Assembly: GCA_037443885.1 (NCBI GenBank)
Contig: JBBINN010000150.1
Location: 1 to 7,350 of the forward strand
DNA from: SG8-30 sp037443885
Lineage (GTDB): Bacteria > Pseudomonadota > Gammaproteobacteria > Steroidobacterales > Steroidobacteraceae
DNA length: 7,350 nt
Direction: 5' to 3'
Under the pieces are notes generated by a model. The model ran no database searches and had not been told where the DNA came from. It was given only the letters and a program-made list of their open reading frames with translations. Position numbers and translations under genes: made by a program. How positions within the stretch are numbered: position 1 is the first letter of the stretch; each line of letters opens with the position of its first letter. Of this stretch, positions 1 to 5,750 are shown one piece after another.

Positions 1-1016
1 AGGTACAGGCCGGCCGGGATCTCCCGCCCGATCTCGGTGGTCGCGTGGATCGCGCGCGCGAGCGGCGGCGCCTCGAACAGGGGCACGCCGTGCTCGGCCG
101 CGACGCGGCGGATCTCGAGCGCGACGAGGTCGCGGCCCTTGGCCAGCACGCGCGGGGCGCGCATCCGGCCCGGCTCGTACCTGAGCGCGACGGCGTAGTG
201 CGTGGGGTTGGTCACGACGACGTCCGCCCGCGGCACGTCCTGCATCATGCGCCGGCGCGCCAGCTCCCGCTGCGCGGCCCGCACCCGCGAGCGCACCTCG
301 GGCCGCCCCTCGGTCTGCTTCAGTTCGTCCAGCACCTCCCGGCGCGTCATCCGCAGGTTGCGCTTGTGCGACCAGACCTGGAACGGCACGTCCACCGCCG
401 CGACCAGCACGAGCGCGGCGCTCATCAGCAGACCGGCCAGGCCCAGCAGCCACACCGCGCCCTGCAGCGCGCGGGCGGTGGGCATTGCGGCGAGCCGCAT
501 CATGTCCGGCAGCAGCCACCAGACCACCAGCGCCGCGGTGCCGCCGACGACGACGAACTTGGCCAGCGCCTTGGCGAGCTCGGCGAGTCCCTGGACGCCG
601 AACACCCGCTTCAGGCCCTGGAGCGGGTTGAGGCGGCTGAGGTCCGGGCCGAGCGCCTTGCCGCTGAACACGAAGCCGCCGGTCGCGAGCGGCGCGAGCA
701 TGGCGACCAGGGTGACCACCCCCAGCAGCGGCGCGAGCGCCAGGCCTGCCTCGACGATCGCCGCGGCGAAGGCAGTCACGGCCGCCGTGGGATCGGCGAG
801 CGCAATGCGGTCGATCGACATGCCGGCACGCATCACGGACTCGAGGCCACCCGCGAGGAAGCCGCCGGCCAGAAGCAGCGTCGCGGCGCCCGACACCATG
901 ACTGCGGTGCCCGCGAGCTCGCGCGAGCGGGGCACCTGGCCCTTCTCGCGCGCGTCCTGCAGCCGCTTGGGCGTCGGCTGTTCTGTCCGCTGGTCGCGGT
1001 CGGCCTGCTCCGCCAC
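1..1016 (-). CDS. flhB: FlhB, flagellar export specificity switch (C-terminus cut by window edge)
   Basis: FlhB is an inner-membrane part of the flagellar type III export apparatus; its cytoplasmic domain self-cleaves and, with FliK, switches export from rod/hook to filament substrates. The start is GTG at 1016, chosen because a GGAGG ribosome site (1024-1028) lies 7 nt upstream. The protein then opens with the family-typical EQPTPKRLQDAREKGQVPRS. Several hydrophobic segments follow in the first ~215 residues, then a basic cytoplasmic domain. The autocleavage motif NPTH is intact at residues 270-273 (bases 198-209), matching the E. coli position (N269). Further on, VPLFEAPPLARAIH and EIGREIPAGLY are characteristic C-domain sequence. 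338 codons lie in the window; from the family length (~350-380) about 15-40 residues should lie beyond position 1. It follows fliR after 3 nt. Identification is essentially certain. Confidence 0.98.
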   Translation of the reverse strand, partial: MAEQADRDQRTEQPTPKRLQDAREKGQVPRSRELAGTAVMVSGAATLLLAGGFLAGGLESVMRAGMSIDRIALADPTAAVTAFAAAIVEAGLALAPLLGVVTLVAMLAPLATGGFVFSGKALGPDLSRLNPLQGLKRVFGVQGLAELAKALAKFVVVGGTAALVVWWLLPDMMRLAAMPTARALQGAVWLLGLAGLLMSAALVLVAAVDVPFQVWSHKRNLRMTRREVLDELKQTEGRPEVRSRVRAAQRELARRRMMQDVPRADVVVTNPTHYAVALRYEPGRMRAPRVLAKGRDLVALEIRRVAAEHGVPLFEAPPLARAIHATTEIGREIPAGLY

Positions 1017-1019
1017 GAA

Positions 1020-1796
1020 TCAGCCTCCCCCGCCCACGGCAGCCGCCACGGCGAAGGCCTGCTCCAGCAGGTCCATGAACACGCCGCGCAGCGCCGGCAG
1101 CGACAGGAGCAGCACCAGGAACCCGAACAGCATCGCGACCGGGAAGCCGACTGCGAACAGGTTGAGCTGCGGCGCCGCGCGGCTGACGACGCCCATGCCG
1201 AGGTTGATGCCGAGCAGCGCGATCAGCGCCGGCAGCGCGATCACGAGGCCGGCCTCGAAGACCTTGCCGGCCCAGAGCGCGAGCGACCACAGCCCGTCCT
1301 GCCCGAGTCCGGCGGGGCCGACGGGGGCCCAGCGGAAGCTCTCCACCAGCACGCCGATCAGCGCGACGTGGCCGTCCACCGACAGGAACAGCAGGATCCC
1401 GAGGATCAGCAGGAACTGCGACAGCACGGGCGTGGCTCCGCCGCGCGCGGGATCCACCAGCGTGGCGAAGCCGAGCCCCATGGTCATGGCGACCAGCTGG
1501 CCGGCCATCACCAGCGCGTCGAAGGCGATCTGCACCGCGAAGCCGATGGCCGCGCCGATCGCGACCTGCATGGCCATGGCGAGCACGCCCTGCGCGGAGA
1601 GCGGGTCGAAGGCGGGCGGCGGCGGGGCGAGCGGCGACACCAGCACGGCGAGCGCCAGGGAGAGCACCACGCGCAGGCGCGCCGGCACCACGTTGGCGCC
1701 GAGCACCGGCGCGACCAGCATGAGCCCGGAGATGCGCAGCAGCGGCCACAGCAGCGCCGTGAGCCAGCCGGTGATCTGCGCGGAGTCGAGCTCCAT
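1020..1796 (-). CDS. fliR: FliR, flagellar export gate protein
   Basis: FliR is one of the three proteins (FliP5-FliQ4-FliR1) forming the helical core gate of the flagellar type III secretion channel. The 258-residue protein is of normal family length, strongly hydrophobic throughout, and carries family-typical stretches: an N-terminal hydrophobic block with LMLVAPVLGA, the central GFAVQIAFDALVMAGQLVAM segment, and the late GINLGMGVVSRAAPQLN followed by a long hydrophobic helix with LFGFLVLLLSLPAL. The ATG at 1796 is preceded by GAGG overlapping the fliQ stop codon (TGAGG) with a 4-nt spacer, 6 nt after fliQ. The glycine-rich C-terminal tail (GGGG) runs into the ribosome site of flhB, so translation of the two genes is probably coupled. 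No key region appears missing. Confidence 0.97.
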   Translation of the reverse strand: MELDSAQITGWLTALLWPLLRISGLMLVAPVLGANVVPARLRVVLSLALAVLVSPLAPPPPAFDPLSAQGVLAMAMQVAIGAAIGFAVQIAFDALVMAGQLVAMTMGLGFATLVDPARGGATPVLSQFLLILGILLFLSVDGHVALIGVLVESFRWAPVGPAGLGQDGLWSLALWAGKVFEAGLVIALPALIALLGINLGMGVVSRAAPQLNLFAVGFPVAMLFGFLVLLLSLPALRGVFMDLLEQAFAVAAAVGGGG

Positions 1797-1802
1797 CCCG
1801 CC

Positions 1803-2072
1803 TCAGCCCAGCATGGCGGGGATGCCGGCGATGAGGCCCCGCGCGTAGTCGACGATGACGCCCAGCATCCAGTGGCCGCCGATGAACAGCGCCGCCACCA
1901 TCACCAGCAGCTTGGGCACGAACGACAGCGTCATCTCGTTGATCTGGGTGGCGGCCTGCAGCATGCCGATCAGCACGCCGGCGGCGAGCACCGACAGCAG
2001 CAATGGCGCCGCGAGCAGCGTCGTGACGGTCAGCGCGTGCTGGCCGAGGCTCATCACTTGCTCGGGGGTCAT
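1803..2072 (-). CDS. fliQ: FliQ, flagellar export gate protein
   Basis: FliQ is a small two-helix membrane protein that wraps the FliP/FliR gate of the flagellar export apparatus. The 89-residue length equals the usual family size. Two hydrophobic segments are visible (about residues 13-40 and 50-80), and the sequence has typical FliQ features: MTPEQVMSLGQ at the N-terminus, GMLQAATQINEMTLSFVPK in the loop between helices, and a C-terminal segment ending IPAMLG. The ATG at 2072 has a strong GAGGTG ribosome site (2078-2083) with a 5-nt spacer; that site overlaps the fliP stop codon, 9 nt of spacing between genes. It sits in the invariant fliP-fliQ-fliR order. Confidence 0.97.
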   Translation of the reverse strand: MTPEQVMSLGQHALTVTTLLAAPLLLSVLAAGVLIGMLQAATQINEMTLSFVPKLLVMVAALFIGGHWMLGVIVDYARGLIAGIPAMLG

Positions 2073-2081
2073 GCGGGCACC

Positions 2082-2822
2082 TCAGACATAGAAGCTGGCG
2101 GCGAGCGTGCCCATCAGCAGCGTCCAGCCGTCCACCAGCACGAACAGCATGATCTTGAACGGCAGCGAGACGAGCATCGGCGAGAGCATCATCATGCCCA
2201 TGGACATCAGCACGCTCGCCACCACGAGGTCGATCACGAGGAAGGGCAGGAAGATCATGAAGCCGATCTGGAAGGCGGTCTTGAGCTCGCTGGTTATGAA
2301 GGTCGGGATGAGCACCGTCATCGGCACGCTCTCGGGGCCGTCGAGCTGCGCGATGCCGGCGATGCGCGCGAAGGACTCCAGGTCCGACTCGCGGGTCTGG
2401 TCGAGCATGAACTGCCGCAGCGGCGCGAGGCTCTTCTCGAGCGCCGGCCCGGCGGGCAGGGCGCCGTCGAGGTAGGGCTGGACGCCATCGCTCCACGCCG
2501 TGCCGAGCACGGGCGACATGATGAACAGGGTCATGAAGAGCGCGAGCCCGATCAGCACCTGGTTGGGCGGCGTGGTCGGCGTGCCGAGCGCCTGGCGCAG
2601 GATGGCCAGGACGATCACGATGCGCGTGAACGAGGTCATGCTGAGCAGGATCGCCGGCAGCAGCGTCAGCGCCGTCATGAACAGCAGGATCTGCACCGAC
2701 ACCGACCAGGTGGCCGTGCCTTCGGGACCCGGTGTGACGGTGAACGCCGGCACGCCGCCGGCGACCTGCGCCGAGGCCGCGGCCGGCAGGAGCAGCACCG
2801 CGAGGAGCGCGAGCCGCCTCAC
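2082..2822 (-). CDS. fliP: FliP, flagellar export gate protein with cleavable signal peptide
   Basis: FliP forms the pentameric core of the flagellar export gate. The 246-residue protein begins with a classical signal peptide (RR, then LALLAVLLLP, likely cleavage after ASA at residue 18), as is usual for FliP. After that come conserved segments: SFTRIVIVLAILRQALGTP, PPNQVLIGLALFMTLFIMSP, a periplasmic region, and the C-terminal part with IPTFITSELKTAFQIGF, LSPMLVSLPFKIMLFVLVDG and a final hydrophobic tail. The start is GTG at 2822, overlapping the fliO stop as GTGA (4-nt overlap). AGGGG at 2829-2833, 6 nt upstream, supports this start. Overlap with fliO suggests coupled translation, consistent with FliO's role in stabilising FliP. 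Confidence 0.98.
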   Translation of the reverse strand: MRRLALLAVLLLPAAASAQVAGGVPAFTVTPGPEGTATWSVSVQILLFMTALTLLPAILLSMTSFTRIVIVLAILRQALGTPTTPPNQVLIGLALFMTLFIMSPVLGTAWSDGVQPYLDGALPAGPALEKSLAPLRQFMLDQTRESDLESFARIAGIAQLDGPESVPMTVLIPTFITSELKTAFQIGFMIFLPFLVIDLVVASVLMSMGMMMLSPMLVSLPFKIMLFVLVDGWTLLMGTLAASFYV

Positions 2823-3250
2823 GACCCGCCCCTGCGCGCAAGCGCGGCGCGCATGCGCTCTGCGAGCGCAGGCTCCTGGCCCGGCGGACCAGCCTGCCCG
2901 CCTGCCGGCACGACCTCTCCATCGAGCAGCGCGAGCGACGTGATGCCGGTGCCGGTCACGCCGACGAGCGCCTGCCGCTCACCCACGGCCAGCAGGACGA
3001 TGCGCTCGCGGGGGCCGACGGGGACCTGCGCCAGTATGCGCAGCGCGCCGCTCCCGCCCTGCGGCGCGAGCCGCATGCGCCTGGCGACCCACGCGAAGGC
3101 CACGATCAGCGCCACGACGACCAGCAGGGAGAAGGCGAGCTGTGCCACCGCCGCCGTTCCGCCCGGCAGCGGCGACCCGGCGCCCTGCGCTGCCGCCAGC
3201 GACGGCAGCAGCCATGTCGCGGCGGCGGCGCTGCTCGCCGTCCTCTTCAA
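2819..3250 (-). CDS. fliO: FliO, flagellar export gate assembly protein, TTG start
   Basis: FliO is a bitopic membrane protein that helps assemble and stabilise the FliP complex. I place the start at TTG 3250, giving 143 residues. This gives a signal-like N-terminus (KR, then Ala/Leu-rich, AAAQ around residue 21), and a GAGGG ribosome site (3257-3261) lies 6 nt upstream. One strong transmembrane segment follows (about residues 36-56, AFSLLVVVALIVAFAWVARR), then the FliO cytoplasmic domain with LRILAQVPVGPRERIVLLAV and GERQALVGVTGTGITSLALL, typical of the family. The reading frame stays open far upstream, but that part only shadows fliN and fliM. The gene overlaps the fliN stop (TTGA) and the fliP start (GTGA), each by 4 nt. 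Function is secure; the exact start is likely but not proven. Confidence 0.92.
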   Translation of the reverse strand: MKRTASSAAAATWLLPSLAAAQGAGSPLPGGTAAVAQLAFSLLVVVALIVAFAWVARRMRLAPQGGSGALRILAQVPVGPRERIVLLAVGERQALVGVTGTGITSLALLDGEVVPAGGQAGPPGQEPALAERMRAALARRGGS

Positions 3251-3558
3251 CGGACGCCCTCGATCCGCTCGCGCGGGCTGACGACCTCGGTGAGCCGGAC
3301 GCCGAACTTGTCGTTGACGACGACCACCTCCCCGCGGGCAACGCGCACGCCGTTGACCAGCACGTCGAGCGGCTCGCCGGCGAGGCGGTCGAGTTCGAGG
3401 ATCGAGCCGGCGGACAGCTGCAGCAGGTCGCGGACCTTGATGCGCGTGCGTCCGATCTCGAGCGACAGCGTCACGCCGACGTCGAGGATGAGGTCCAGGT
3501 TGACCTCGCTGGCGGCCTGGGCGTCGGCGGGCATCGCGGCGGCGGTCTGGGTGGACAT
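3247..3558 (-). CDS. fliN: FliN, flagellar motor switch C-ring protein
   Basis: FliN forms the lower part of the cytoplasmic C-ring with FliM and FliG, taking part in direction switching and docking of export substrates via FliH. The protein is 103 residues: a short, poorly conserved N-terminal tail (about 17 residues), then a complete SpoA/FliN domain with DLILDVGVTLSLEIGRTRI, a leucine-rich LLQLSAGSILELDRLAGEPL and VLVNGVRVARGEVVVVNDKF. It is shorter than E. coli FliN (137), all the loss being in the variable N-terminal extension. The ATG at 3558 has the best ribosome site of the operon (AAGGAG, 3565-3570, 6-nt spacer). That fits independent, high translation of FliN, which is needed in several copies per FliM. 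The gap to fliM is 21 nt. Confidence 0.98.
   Translation of the reverse strand: MSTQTAAAMPADAQAASEVNLDLILDVGVTLSLEIGRTRIKVRDLLQLSAGSILELDRLAGEPLDVLVNGVRVARGEVVVVNDKFGVRLTEVVSPRERIEGVR
3257..3261 (-). promoter_or_regulatory. Ribosome binding site deciding the TTG start of fliO
   Basis: GAGGG lies 6 nt upstream of TTG 3250, inside the last codons of fliN. It is the main reason for choosing a TTG start that overlaps the fliN stop codon. The alternative would be a later start that loses the signal-like N-terminus. Confidence 0.6.
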
Positions 3559-3579
3559 GCGTCGCTCCTTGGTGCGGGA

Positions 3580-4557
3580 TCAGCGCCGGGCCACGCCCGG
3601 ACGCACGGTTTCGGTCACGGTCAGGGCGTTGCGGCCGCGGGAAACGCCGAAGCGCGCGCGGTAGAGCGGCGCGTCTCCGGCGAGCAGGACCGCGTCGCGG
3701 GGCGCCTCGATCGGCACCACGTCGCCGGGCTTCAGGCGCACGAGTTCGCCGAGGCTGACTTCCACCTCGGTCAGCACGGCCCGCAGCTCGATCTTCGCGT
3801 CCGCGAGACCGTGCGCCAGCGCCGGCGCCCAGGGCGCCGCGCCCGGCTGCTGGCGCAGCGCGGAGCCCGAGGCGAGCACCTCGCGCAGCGGCTCGATCGA
3901 CGCCATGGGCAGCACGAAGTCGAGTGCGCCGCCCGCGTCGCCGAGCCCGATCCTGAAGCGGTTGACCAGCAGGGTCTCGGTCGGCCCGGCGATGTCCACG
4001 AAGTGCGCGCTGCGTTCCTGCTTCACCGGCTCGAACTCGATCGCCGCCACCGGCGCGAAGGCCGTGGCCAGGCCGGCGGTCGCCTGACTGACGACGAGCC
4101 GCGCGAAGCGTGCCTCGGTGGGCGTGAGCCCTCGATCCGGGTCGCGCGGGCCCGCGCGCCCCGTGCCGCCGTAGAAGGCATCCACCAGCAGGCCGAGCAG
4201 GTCCGGGTCCAGCGAGAACATCACCTGGCCGGGGAGCGGCCGCGCGCGGACGATGTCGAGGCACGCGGGGACTGGCAGCGCGGCGAGGTAGTCGGCGCTT
4301 CGCTGCGAATGCACGCCCTCGTAGGTCACCCGCAGCTCGCGACGGACCAGGTCGGCGAGCTGCGCGCGGAACTGCCCCGCGAAGGTCTCCAGCAGCAGCT
4401 CGAGCGTCGGCAGGCGGCCGCGGGTGATGCGCGGCGTCCCGCCCAGGTCGTAGGGCCGGGCCTCGGCGGGACCGCCGGGCGCAGGGCCGGCGCGGTCGAG
4501 CAGTGCCTGCACCTCCTCGTCGCTGATCAGCGGAGCCTTGCCTTCGCCGCCGGCCAC
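3580..4557 (-). CDS. fliM: FliM, flagellar motor switch C-ring protein
   Basis: FliM is the middle layer of the C-ring; its N-terminal peptide binds phosphorylated CheY and its core contacts FliG. The 325-residue length is close to E. coli FliM (334). Residues 10-20 (LISDEEVQALL) correspond to the CheY-P-binding peptide LSQDEIDALL of the family. The middle CheC-like domain contains the FliG-contacting glycine motif as FYGGTGR (GGTG at 130-133), and the C-terminal third is a SpoA-type domain (ELRAVLTEVEVSLGELVRL, then a GDVVPIE segment). The start is GTG at 4557, one nt after the fliL stop, with no recognisable Shine-Dalgarno sequence. Translation probably depends on ribosomes finishing fliL. 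The start is supported because the CheY-binding peptide would be lost with any later start. Confidence 0.98.
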   Translation of the reverse strand: MAGGEGKAPLISDEEVQALLDRAGPAPGGPAEARPYDLGGTPRITRGRLPTLELLLETFAGQFRAQLADLVRRELRVTYEGVHSQRSADYLAALPVPACLDIVRARPLPGQVMFSLDPDLLGLLVDAFYGGTGRAGPRDPDRGLTPTEARFARLVVSQATAGLATAFAPVAAIEFEPVKQERSAHFVDIAGPTETLLVNRFRIGLGDAGGALDFVLPMASIEPLREVLASGSALRQQPGAAPWAPALAHGLADAKIELRAVLTEVEVSLGELVRLKPGDVVPIEAPRDAVLLAGDAPLYRARFGVSRGRNALTVTETVRPGVARR

Positions 4558-4558
4558 G

Positions 4559-5113
4559 TCACTGGACCACGAAGCTGGTGAACAACAGGTCCTCGATCAC
4601 GACCTTGCCGCCGGTCTCGCGGTCGAGGATGGCCCTGACCTCCTCGAGTGCACGCTTGCGCAGCGATTCCCTGCCCTCGCGGGTCATGACCTGCTCGCTG
4701 TCGAGGTCGCTCATCATCATGGTCAGGTTGTTGCGGATCAGCGGCGTGTTCTGCTGCACGGCCGTGATCGCGGCCGAATCGCGCGCCATGACGTCGACCG
4801 TCACCTGCAGGAAGCGCACCATGCCGTCCTGCCTGAAGTTGACGACGATGGGCGGGTCGAACGCGTGGTACACGGCCGGCGCCCCGGGCTTGGCGCCGGC
4901 CTTGCGGCCGGTCGCGGCGTCGGGAGGCGCCTTGAGCGTGAGCCTGCCCTCGTTATCGAGGACGAGCTCCTGCGGCGGGTGCAGCCTCGCGTTGATGAAG
5001 CCGCCCACCACCACGGCGATGAGCGTCAGCACGAAGACGCCGAGACCGTTGATGACCAGGCCGAGCGCGCCGCCGGACTTCTTCGGCGGCGCTGCCTGCT
5101 GTTCTTCCGCCAT
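4559..5113 (-). CDS. fliL: FliL, flagellar basal body-associated stator support protein
   Basis: FliL is a single-pass inner-membrane protein that forms rings around stator units and supports torque generation. The sequence shows a short Lys/Pro-containing cytoplasmic N-terminus, one transmembrane segment at about residues 18-41, a Pro/Ala/Lys-rich linker, and a periplasmic domain with family-typical segments (FDPPIVVNFR, RFLQVTVDVMA, VQQNTPLIRNNLTMMMSDLD, ILDRETGGKVVIEDLLFTSF and a C-terminal FVVQ). I choose ATG 5113 (184 residues) over GTG 5122 because AGGGTGA is correctly spaced for the ATG but not for the GTG. It is the first gene of the operon and lies 28 nt downstream of the predicted sigma-54 transcription start. 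Its stop is 1 nt before the fliM start. Confidence 0.95.
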   Translation of the reverse strand: MAEEQQAAPPKKSGGALGLVINGLGVFVLTLIAVVVGGFINARLHPPQELVLDNEGRLTLKAPPDAATGRKAGAKPGAPAVYHAFDPPIVVNFRQDGMVRFLQVTVDVMARDSAAITAVQQNTPLIRNNLTMMMSDLDSEQVMTREGRESLRKRALEEVRAILDRETGGKVVIEDLLFTSFVVQ

Positions 5114-5118
5114 TGCCG

Positions 5119-5125
5119 TCACCCT
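5119..5125 (-). promoter_or_regulatory. Ribosome binding site of fliL, favouring the ATG at 5113
   Basis: AGGGTGA with a 5-nt spacer to ATG 5113. The in-frame GTG at 5122 lies inside this site and has no ribosome site of its own, so the ATG is the better start. Confidence 0.6.
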
Positions 5126-5151
5126 GCGCAGGAACTTACGCAGGCAACCGA

Positions 5152-5167
5152 AGCAATTTGCATGCCA
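5152..5167 (-). promoter_or_regulatory. Sigma-54 (RpoN) promoter of the fliL-flhB operon
   Basis: The minus strand reads TGGCATGCAAATTGCT, with GG (5165-5166) and GC (5153-5154) exactly 10 nt apart and all of TGGCA...TTGCT matching the RpoN consensus TGGCAC-N5-TTGCW except one base. By the usual -24/-12 geometry transcription would start near 5141, leaving a 28-nt leader before fliL ATG 5113. The position immediately upstream of the operon, in the only long non-coding gap, makes a chance match unlikely. Sigma-54 promoters need an enhancer-binding activator; in known polar-flagellar systems that is FleQ, FlrC/FleR or relatives, which are not encoded in this window. Confidence 0.88.
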
Positions 5168-5196
5168 CGATCCGGAAGCGGCTGACTTTCTTTTTA

Positions 5197-5209
5197 AATC
5201 AGATGGTTA
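5197..5209 (+). promoter_or_regulatory. Candidate IHF binding site upstream of the fliL promoter
   Basis: The plus strand reads AATCAGATGGTTA, matching 8 of the 9 specified positions of the IHF consensus WATCAA-N4-TTR, with a T-run and AAA immediately 5' of it (5191-5198). It is in the sole AT-rich patch of an otherwise GC-rich window, at about -56 to -68 relative to the predicted sigma-54 start. That is where IHF commonly bends DNA to bring an activator to RpoN polymerase. The assignment rests on consensus match and location only. Confidence 0.45.
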
Positions 5210-5214
5210 TCAGA
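5198..5214. repeat. Direct repeat ATCAGA x2, 11-bp period
   Basis: ATCAGA occurs at 5198-5203 and again at 5209-5214, with start-to-start spacing of 11 bp, one helical turn. It overlaps the IHF-like site. It could be a pair of protein half-sites on one face of the helix, or chance; the repeat unit is short. Confidence 0.4.
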
Positions 5215-5219
5215 CGCCT

Positions 5220-5251
5220 GGGCCGCTGCTTCGGCCCGCGGCCAGGGCCGC
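5220..5251 (-). terminator. GC-rich tandem palindromes after the DUF2214 gene, possible weak terminator
   Basis: Two inverted repeats lie side by side: GGGCCG-CTGCTT-CGGCCC (5220-5237, 6-bp stem, 6-nt loop) and GCGGCC-AG-GGCCGC (5238-5251). They sit about 45-75 nt past the stop codon of the upstream gene and before the fliL promoter, where a transcription stop would make sense. There is no run of U after either stem in the direction of transcription, so this is not a standard intrinsic terminator. It may slow polymerase, aid Rho-dependent ending, or be a protein-binding palindrome. Confidence 0.3.
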
Positions 5252-5295
5252 CGTCAGAATTTTGGCGCATGCCCCGCTGCTAGGGCCTGTTCACG

Positions 5296-5739
5296 CTACG
5301 GCGATCGCTGCGTTGCGGCCGGCAGCGGCGCCAGCGCCAGCAGCCCGATCTCGAGGGAGATCGTCGCGCGCTGCGCCTCGAGCTCCCGCAGCAGCGGCGC
5401 GAAGGACGGCATGCTGCGCGCCTCGCGGTTCCAGCGCACCAGGGTCCGCGTGGCGGGCACCGTGAGCAGCAGCAGCAGGACGAACAGCGCGATCTTGAGG
5501 ACGAACAGGCCGCTGCCCGCCACCGCGTCCTGCGCCCCCGGCAGAACCTGAAGCCGGGCGAGTCCCGTCGCCAGGACGGAGGTGATTGCCAGGAGGTAGC
5601 CGAGCCGCGCCTGGCCGAGCAGACGGACCTGCAGCCGGTCCGGCGGGCGCGCCAGCAGCCAGTGCTCCGCGACCTTGATCGCGGCCGCTGCTCCGGCCGC
5701 GAGCAGGTGCAGGTAGGCGGAAAGGGCGTCCCAGGGCAA
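5296..5739 (-). CDS. DUF2214-like four-helix inner-membrane protein
   Basis: A 147-residue membrane protein of unknown biochemical function. It resembles the DUF2214 family: WDALSAYLHLLAAG at the N-terminus, an AEHWLL segment ending helix 1, ATGLARL closing helix 2, FVLKIALFVLLLLLTVPAT in helix 3 followed by LVRWNRE, and a last hydrophobic segment near LEIGLLALAPLPAA. Four membrane segments are apparent, at roughly residues 5-27, 45-65, 75-100 and 125-142. I set the start at TTG 5739 because family members begin just before this LDALLAYLH-like motif; the ribosome site is weak, so the start is uncertain. The frame stays open upstream, but that part shadows the dehydratase gene. It begins 11 nt after the dehydratase stop, so the two are likely co-transcribed. 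The stop is TAG. The family name comes from remembered motif similarity, not a search. Confidence 0.7.
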   Translation of the reverse strand: MPWDALSAYLHLLAAGAAAAIKVAEHWLLARPPDRLQVRLLGQARLGYLLAITSVLATGLARLQVLPGAQDAVAGSGLFVLKIALFVLLLLLTVPATRTLVRWNREARSMPSFAPLLRELEAQRATISLEIGLLALAPLPAATQRSP

Positions 5740-5750
5740 GCGCGCGCCCG

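Noticed and set aside
45..3281. Plus-strand open frame of 1078 codons antisense to flhB through fliO
   Set aside because: It is extremely rich in Arg, His, Gln, Glu and Ala, with no recognisable domain. It lies opposite seven secure flagellar genes and is the expected stop-free shadow of GC-rich coding DNA.
3251..4264. Upstream extension of the fliO frame to 481 codons
   Set aside because: The added part is an Arg/Pro-rich shadow of fliN and fliM. The signal-like N-terminus and the ribosome site at 3257-3261 place the fliO start at 3250.
3142..4581. Plus-strand open frame of 479 codons antisense to fliN and fliM
   Set aside because: It has the same low-complexity Arg/His/Gln composition and no motif; fliM and fliN on the other strand explain the region completely.
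5264..5279. Plus-strand GG-N10-GC match (TGGCGCATGCCCCGCT) resembling a sigma-54 promoter
   Set aside because: It lacks the TT of the -12 element, points away from any plus-strand gene, and such spacing is common by chance in GC-rich DNA.
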